Source of the DNA: Paragonimus westermani
Taxonomy: Eukaryota; Platyhelminthes; Trematoda; Plagiorchiida; Troglotrematidae
NCBI GenBank assembly: GCA_008508345.1
Contig: QNGE01002417.1
Span: forward strand, 43,515-107,514
DNA length: 64,000 nt
Direction of reading: 5' to 3'
Shown: positions 12,301 to 21,300 of the stretch, piece by piece
Layout: each line of letters starts with the position of its first letter
Position numbering within the stretch: the stretch's first letter is position 1
The notes under the pieces: model-generated
Told to the model about the DNA's origin: nothing
Seen by the model: only the letters and a program-made list of their open reading frames with translations
The model's database searches: none
Program-made: the position numbers and the translations under genes

Positions 12301-15300
12301 GGTGATAATTGCATCTTGAAACCAAAACAGTTTTTAAACATTGGCACCTCCAATATCGGCACTTTTCGACTAATTGGTCAGCAAGCTGCTCTGGCAGGTA
12401 CCTTCTTAAGTCTGAGGCTTGATGTGTCGGAGCCAAGACCTCTACTGTCGTCTCCCTCTTCTCTGAAAACGACCGGCACGAGATCATCTGAGCCAGCAGC
12501 CCTGTTACGTTCGAGAGCTGAAATGCATTTGTCAACTTCAGTTTCAGTAGTTGGTGCTAAGTATAAAGTTCATAGTACTACATTACATGTTTGTGGTGGT
12601 AACGCAGTAAAAGCAAGAGGCCAACTAAATTAATTCTCAAAGTGTTCCACCCAGCGCTTTAACCTCTTGGACTTATTGTCGATTAATGTTCCATCTGTCT
12701 TGCTGATAGCATTACTGACAGACGGTCGTTTTGGACTGACGGCACGGATAAGATTGAAGAGTCTGCCAGTGTCCCCTGAAGCAAAAACGGCTTTTACTTC
12801 CTCCATTAACCAAACCTCACTTTCACCGATTGGACTCGCGTGTATAAGGCCACAGTGAGAGCTGTACTCCCGTACGGGTGGGACATGTGTACCGTCTTCA
12901 TGTATTTCACCACCGATGTCTGCGTTCGACCGGTCGCGTCAGGTGGTACCAGCGAGTAAGTACCGGAGAGGTTAGGAGGCGGGTATTTGGTAGTGATTGT
13001 CAAACGAGTTAGTTTGCTCAATCATTGCATTTGCACAGACTTAGATGGTTATGTCATGTATTAAGGATGCCAGTTAGTTGTCTGCCAAACCGAACATTTT
13101 TTGTCGATGCTGTGACTGACTGGAGTAAGGTGCGAAGTGGGCAGATGATGACCTGACGTAGGGAGATGAAGTGGTTCACGAAGGGGTTAGTCACTGTAGG
13201 TCGGGTCCGTCTCGTCGGCTAGGGACGTTGCGACTCCTGGAGTTGGTGGTTGGAGACTGTAGGTGAGATGGCGGCAAATCGAGCTCAGTTATGTGGATTT
13301 TTTCGATGTTTGTTTGACTTGTCTGTGGAACGGATGCATTTGTTGGTGTGGGGGTCAGTGAAAGCCGTAACGAAGCTGTCTTGTTGATGACGTGTTACTT
13401 TTACTTACAGCTGGGTTGTTTGTTTGTTTGCAAGTTGTAGACACTTTGATATTGAATGTTTTGGCGTAGTCGTAGCTATTTTTTGTTAGTAGTTAGGTCC
13501 CCTCCCGTCTCCTTTTTTCTTCTCCGTTCCTGCTTTTTATACTCTTGGTCACGTGGCAACTAAGCATCAGTGTGATCTACTGATGTATTGCTGTCTGTTG
13601 TTGGTGTGTGTCTACGATTCTTGCATCATCATCCACTTGAGTTCGTCCCTAGATAACTGTCCATCCAACCACTTCTCTCTCACGGTCTCTGGTCATGCCG
13701 AAGCTGAATCTCGTGATCAAGCTGGAGTGGGAGTCGCAGAGTTCCAGACCGGAGCAGCGTTTGCTTGACTGACTCCAAGTGAGCAGTGACTTACGCGCTG
13801 TCAGACTCAATACGTCGGTTAGTCTGTCCACATAAATGAGAAATGCGCTGTGTATTCACTATATCGACATTCGCTTCAACTGATAGTTGTTTGGATGCTA
13901 CCGCGGATGCGTTCTGTGAGGTCCTCATTGATCTTCCAAAGTGGACCAAACACTGACATTATCAGAGTGCCCAGTGTGATCGTATTTTTCTAGAGTAGAA
14001 GCAGCTGGGGAATATGCTTGACGTCCGGAAATAACGCAATGACGAAAGACTGTTGCTATCTTGCATCTCCCACGGTCTCTATTTTTCGAGCACCGCATTT
14101 CAGCATGAGAGGAGGCATTGAGTTATATGGATATCTACTTGTGCCCCAGCCGTGTGTGCAACTTGATCATATAGCAGTCACTTACGGCTGGCGCCACCCT
14201 CTCAACGATCGTCGTACATTTTGAAGCAACCATCTTGATTTGGACTATGTTGTGCTGTCCGATTTTGCTTTGTCGTTTGCCCAGAGGTCGGACGCACGTG
14301 AATGCAAAATACCTAGGTGGTATTCGTGCGGGGAGAGTGTAGAGGATGCTGACCTGGGATCATTGGTGAACAAACTGCCCAGTTCGAGTCAGATGAGAAA
14401 ACCTGACGAACAGTTGGAACAAATCGTGGCGGCTGTGGAAGCATGTTGTGAAGAGGTGTGTTCCGGATTAGCTGTGCAGTTGCGACAGAACTGGATTTCT
14501 GTCACATAGATAGGCCGTATGAACGAGTGTCGCTCGATTTCACTTGGTTGTGAATGTGACGACGACCGTTGAGAACCCAAACGCAAGCTGACCAAATGCT
14601 TGCGTGAAGACCGTGAGCACAGATTCGTCGAGTAGTCGAATGAGATGGAGCGGGCGTTTTATGTGGGACTGTCGTGAATCTCTTTGCCTGGATACGTGGC
14701 TGTGTTTTTCGTCGAGTGGTTTTGGTTGTGATCATATGCGAAGAAGATGGTTCACTTGTCACCTGTCAGTCGTATTGGATTGGCAGGTGGGTTGAACAGT
14801 TTGAAGAATAGTCCAGCTGGCCTCAACGAGACTGTAGACGACGGGACCCGAGTGGTCAGACAGCCTCCTTTGGAAGTAGCCATGAAACTTATGTTATTGA
14901 AACGTAACAGGGCTCCCGGACCGGATATCGTCTCTCTTGTTTTGACGGTTGGTAGGGAGAGGTTGGTATCAGAAGTTCCAAAACTCTTTTAGATAGACGA
15001 TTTGGGGAACTGGGGAGGTGTTTCGTGATTGATGCATATCAACAGTAATCCTCGTTTTCAAAAAGGGCTCCGAAGTCTCTGTGGCAATCACAAAGACATC
15101 AGCCTAATGCGTGTTGTGTCCAAGTTACTTACTGGTCTCACTTTACATCGACTCATTAAGCCCACAGAAAGTCGAGTTTATGAGCAGACAGAATTCCTGT
15201 CTGGTCTTGAGTACACAGATTACATTTCTACCTTGTGACGGATCTCTGTCAGTTTGCTCATACTAAGTAGACTGATTACTAGAGCTGCACGGATTTTTGC

Positions 15301-18300
15301 CGGCGCGTATTTCGGAATGCTCAGAATGCGCGATCAGTTGGACATGTACTCATTTTGGACAGCTAGCGATAATTGGGTCTTGTACTCCACAGGCCAACTC
15401 TACGTTTGCCCTACCGGACATTATATACTGAGACTACTAACAGTTGGGTAAAACCTCGTGGTGATCAGGCAGCAAGATGACCACGGAATACGAAGACCCT
15501 GATTGCTCCACTGTGTGAAGCGGATAGGTGTCGCCTGCCTCGCTGTGGATCTTGTGATCACTCAGATCGCTATCCGATATGGCGGTGTACCTTATTCATT
15601 GGAGTGCTTAAATTAGCACAATTTTTAGTTCTTCCGTCTAGTCTTCCTTTGTTATTATTACAGATCTGTAACATTTTCTTCTAAGGTACTCCACGTTACT
15701 CTTGAAGTGAACGGCGATTTGAGTCACATTACCTTTTGGTGAATCTCACGCTGGTTTTGGTGTTGATTCTTTTTTCGCTGTTTGCCATGTACTGTTTACG
15801 AGTTAGTTAGACATTAGAAGGGAGCATTCATTGTTTTGGAATTTAATTAAATGATGAATTAAATGTAACCTCTTTTCTTGTATTTACGGAGATCGTCGAT
15901 AGAGGTTTACACAAAAAACATACTTAACTTTGGTTTATCATTATGATATTTTGAGTGTTTCACTAAAAAGCTTCATCCCCACTGATAAGTCAAGCCACTC
16001 TGCTAGCAAATAAGGGTTTCAATTGTCTACTGACGACTAGTGGAGGATTTTCGTTGATATGACTCGAGCACTACTCATGGTTGTTTGCAGCTACGCTTTC
16101 AAGAGGAGACCATACGCAAGTTTCCATTTTGTAAAATCCTTTCACTAACGCGTAGCCTTTTTCACGGCCGGGACTCGAACCCTCATTGCGCTCCCATGAG
16201 ATAACCATGTTGACCACTGTGTACCACTGACCTCATTAAAGACGGTTGAATTATTATGCACAAACTTCCAGTGATATTCGTTTATGAGACTGCCGGTTCG
16301 CCTCGGAAGAAGAGTCGATGAGCGTCCTATTAACTTCAATCGGTTTCAAACTAAAATTCCGTAAAGCGTTAAACTTGTTGAGCGAATGTCACTCACAGTT
16401 TATCGCATTCTCATAAACATACTAGCCAGCCCCTTCGGAACAGAAACACGATTTGCGATCTCGTCAGAGCTCGGCCATCAAAAACATGGGGTTCGGTCTT
16501 TATTAATATTGACTACTTTACAGAAATTGTTTCGGATTGGAAATTTAATGCGAGCTGAGAAAGATCCGTTTTAAATGTCGTGAACAAAATTTTTGTTGAG
16601 TTCAACCCAACTACATGATGACCACCAGCAAAACTACTATTGGCGGGGTTTATTTGTGTTTTGAATAGAACTAACTTCACCCTTACCATGTGTATTCACA
16701 CAGGCGCACACCAGTGTTTTAGCAGTAAGATCACACGTTTGGACAACCTAACAAATACCATTTACATACTTGCACATTGATCAAGTCGCCTACATTGACT
16801 GAACAAAACCCACTCTCTAGAACACGTCACTAGCCACGTTGGCTTACGAATCAACAAGTATGTGTTACATAGCGCGAATGACCGTTCGTACCTCAAAAAT
16901 GGTGAATGACGAACTAAACGAAAGTGACGAATTAAAGTTTCGAAAAACAACTCGGATTTTTCTTTCTCAAGACATTAGGAAATTCGCAGATTAACGGGGA
17001 TACAATATGGACTTTATATCGTGTACTATTTTCCATCACTAATATGTAACGTTTGAAAATAAAACCAATAAACGGTTGATTTGTAAACAGAAGACTAACC
17101 ACCAACAATCAACTTGATCACCTTACAAAAGGGGCATATGAACAATATCCTGATGGTCTTCATGGGACATGATTCATTTGGAAGCCTATTGAGTGGGTTT
17201 AATTCCTCCCATCCTACCATTCATGTCACGTATGTTCATGAGAACGATAACTCGTTGACCTTTCCCAAGTTACTAATGAGTCGAAAAGCTGATTGAACTA
17301 TGACGCGTGTCCTGTCCCGGGAACCCACGTGGACAGAACAGCATCCCAATTTCGCTCGGCTCTTTGCTGACACAGCACAAGCGCTGGTTCGGACATTGGA
17401 GTATAGAGCCGTTAGACTTTGCATATCGGAAACCTAAATGGAAAAATTGGGGTTAAGGAAAGGCGTAAGTCTCCCAAACAACTGTTCTGACACGTTCATG
17501 GAGCGTCAATTCCAACTACACCTGCAGAAAGGGGCCCAGATTTTGGGAGTGAAACAGGCTGTACTCATTGGATTATCATACGAGTGAAAACCTAACGACC
17601 AGGCTGAAGCGCCGTCTTGATGTGTAAGTAAATCGGACTCGCAGTGTTGCTCGATTGTATCTCGTTGCGTGCACCAGAAGTATGCTTTTGTCGCTAATTA
17701 AAAGGTCGCCCGCATTCTGTTCCCTCGACCGGTCCTTGTATCTATCTGTTCACTGTTAATTCGCGGTGATACGTACATCGGGCAGACAGATAGAGATGGC
17801 TGGAGAAACAAGCCAAGGATCATCTACCAACCTGGCTGCGCCGATCGGTCAAGGCTGTGTATCAGTCAACCGTAGCTCAGCTTCTTCGGCCGCTAGACAC
17901 TTAGCTGTGATTAGATACAAAACAGAAATAACTGTATGGTCACAGTATGCAACGTTCTTAAATCCTCTGGACTTTGTTATAGCACGTTTGAAACCTTTCC
18001 TATGCGTCTAAAAAGATTCAACGATTACGGTACTCTTGCCTTAGTTCTTGTAGTCAAGATGAAGCGAGTCTTAGAAAATCACTGCTTAGTCTGGTATATA
18101 TTTCAACCATTTTAAAGCCGCACGAAAAGTGACGCTTTTTTTCGCAAAATTTCTAATCCACCATTTCTGTTCTCTTTTGTCCGATTTAGCAATCTTCGGT
18201 GCCACCGAGTTCAAAAAATCTTGAAAATTCAAACATCGACAAACTTGTGAATGGTGAGATTGACATCCACTTTAGGTTTGAGTGTTTGAATTAAACTCAG

Positions 18301-21300
18301 TCCTACTGTACTTATGACAAATCGTGTGTGAGTACTCAGAGGCAACATCCACTACTGCAAGAAACCTATGGGCTGTCGAATGTAAACGCTTAATAGTTTA
18401 CCTGACCCACAGCTTGATCGTGCTGCACGCGTACTACTGATTAGTATGCCTGTTCATCTCCCCATCTTAGGCTGTCAGTTGTTAGGGCTATGCTTCGTTT
18501 ACTGATAGACCCGCTGACGCTCCTGATTGACCATCTGACTGGATAGTTTGTCACAGTGTATGTTCGTACTGTGGTTCTTCGAAGGAAATCCAAACAAGAC
18601 TGGACTACGACCAGTTTTTTATTATGCAAAGGGTTTGCATATTTATATTGGGCGATCAGATGCATCCATTTGGCGGTATGGTCTATCCTACTGACTGTTT
18701 ACGGCCTGTGAATTGTTTAAGTCGTGGGTGTGTTTGGTGTTCGATCTAGGTTTGCGCCCGCTTCAGCTTTCATCATGATTTACATACCGTCTTCTGATTT
18801 ACTGTCAAAAACGATTGTTCCTAAAAATGTCAACCGCGGTGAATGTTAAGGGTAGTTTGAAGCATCTTTTGCTTGTCATTTAGGTTTGTTCCAAACGTCC
18901 GATGGAGGCGTTATTTTGTGTGAGCTGCAACATCAGGCTTCATGGTGGCTTGGGCGTTCAATACTTTTACAGCTTGCATTGAAGCACGCTTTTTCTACAT
19001 TCGGGAAACCACGTAAAGTGGGTATCATAGGCACATTTTACGAAATAATTCACTAGCGTAATAAACAAACAGAAAATTCACAAATGCTTGTTAACAGAAT
19101 TCGCAGTCAAGTTGGTCAACACCTCTGCGTTTGTAACGGGGAAACCCCTGCAACTTCACTGGCTGTTTTCTGCGTCATTCCAACTAATTTATCGTCTGTA
19201 ACACATGTAATCAACCACACGATGACGTCTGACAAATTTGTCACTGCTGTTTATCTCATTATCCAACCTACTTCATTCGTCATATATTCACGATATCGAT
19301 CAATCTTCACATTCAAAATATACGCTGAAACACTTACGCACTGATGATGTCACCTCGCCTGGTGATGAAACGTTTGCAACCTAAATGCCAAGCTCGGCGA
19401 ACATATCAATACCAAAACCATCAACCCGAGCTACAAACAACGCCACCACTATACCCAACCATCAAAACCATCCTGAAATCAATGTTTGTTGTCCGTCACT
19501 GAGGTTTGTCCGAAGGTCGATAGATTTTGAAAAGAGCAAGGGGTCTGTAGGATTTTGGTGTGTTGTTTGGGTGCTTTCCTATTTGTTAACAGGTGTTCCG
19601 TGCGTTCCACTTTATATCCCAGCTGCTCAGTCTACCTGTCTGTCTTAGGTTCACCTCACACGTCCATGTCGTGTTGCAATCAGACCGTCAGTCCTCGCTC
19701 ACCATCCACCCCACGAAGTTTTATCAGTACATCAGTGTTCTCACCGGGCGACTTGGGAACACCGATGGTCGCTGCCACAGCCGCTGTGTCCGAACAGCGA
19801 TCGGCGGACACAGTGATAGCTGGTGAGCACAACGCTCAGCAATTATCGCGCTTCCACGGCACGGTTGTCGACGGAACTCAGGGCTGGTCAGTCGAACAAC
19901 TTTTTCGGCTACAACGGGAGTTCGCGTGCGCAGTTTTCCGCCGAGAACCCGTTCGAACGGAGAGCGAATGTATGGAGCTTATCAAGGTTAGTGATTTTTG
20001 TCTATCCATCCAGTGATCTCACGTGTTATTGTGCACCACTATTGACCCAAGAAACTTATGACAGCAATCAAAACAATTCGATATGCATAAGATAAGTGTG
20101 TGTAACAGTATACAACTTTATTCAAAGAAAAGGTGTCTGCAAGAGACCAAAATAAGGACGGTGAAAAGCGGAATGTAAACCAAGATAGCTAACGAAAGAA
20201 TCATAAAGAACAATTCATTTCTACCCGAACAAGCTTATCTCTTGGGAAGACGGGTTTACGACTTGAAGGGTCAGTATCTTCGATCCACAGCTAGTCGACC
20301 TTTACTGCTACCTTGGCGAGGTGGTCGGGCTTGTGTACTGTTTTGATCCGGCAGGCTATTCTGACTAGGACTCCGGTCCTTCCAGGTGAAACCTGGTCAG
20401 ACAGGCCAAAGGGGAACAGTGAGACGAAAAGCAGTTACACTCATTGGATTGTATGTCGCCATCCAGAGCGCGTAAGAGTGCTTAGGTAGTGAGGCACGAT
20501 CCTAGTTGCGGCACTGCTGTCTTCCGTATCAGGAAGAAGGGGGTTAGAAAAGGTACCCTCACACAAAGAGCACTCCGATCGCCTAACGGTTGACCGTGAC
20601 CGCCGGCGTGTTATCCAATACGGTCGAGAAACATCAAATATCTCTCGTCTACATCCAAACATTGAGCATTAAGGTGCCTTCACCCTGCAAATAAACATTG
20701 TTAGTCATTATGTGTAAGTCCGCAACATTTGCTATCGAAACTCATAGCATTGCTCGCTGACAAACAGGAACAGTCAAGTGCTTCTGTAAACAACACCCGT
20801 TGTATCAGGAATTTAGAAGGCACACACAGTCAGGCAGTAGTAGTCTGTTGTAGCACGGAGAACAAGTATACAGCAGAATGGTCGGCAACCGAAAGCAAGG
20901 ACCAGTACTTGATGAGAGAGCCAACTGGACAATGACAATCTGCAGGAGTAAGCAGGCTAAGTATCAATTCTCTAACCAGGAAGGCCACATGATACAGTCC
21001 AATCAGACAGGTAAATGCAAGGTTGCAGGCACAGGCGCACGTACGTGTTGTTTTTGGGCACACAACTAGCGAGTTTCAATAGCGGCTGGTCGTTTATCAC
21101 AACGAACTGACTTTGCCAGTAGGTTAGCCACTGTAGACGGAGTTCGTCTGCTTGGTTAGAGCTCTCGTGACACACATTTGGTAGCTGGATACGTTATGGA
21201 AGTGGTAGCTGATCGAATTCATTGGCACGAACGTTGCTGTTGTCTGACCGAGCTACCCGCAAGACAGTGAAAACCTCATCTAAGCCGTCTGTTGATGACG

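Larger units (their letters stand above)
10956..18189 (+). other. 7.2-kb ATAD2 intron packed with retroelements
   Basis: This intron contains a rearranged LINE (11690-13640), a second LINE (13990-15765), a SINE-like repeat (around 16000-16560) and a Penelope-like remnant (17300-18110). The pieces between them (10956-11690 and 16560-17290) show no recognisable content. Confidence 0.65.

Noticed and set aside
12292..12633. 113-codon plus-strand frame considered as a gene
   Set aside because: Its first part is the LINE endonuclease start, and the rest is the antisense of LINE RT sequence.
14240..14509. 89-codon frame considered as an ATAD2 C-terminal exon
   Set aside because: It lies between the LINE endonuclease end and the RT motif and matches the LINE linker; the ATAD2 segment it resembled is present at 19649-19986.
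16145..16235. Genuine tRNA gene
   Set aside because: Only the A- and B-box-like elements are kept; no acceptor stem, and the sequence belongs to a dispersed repeat.
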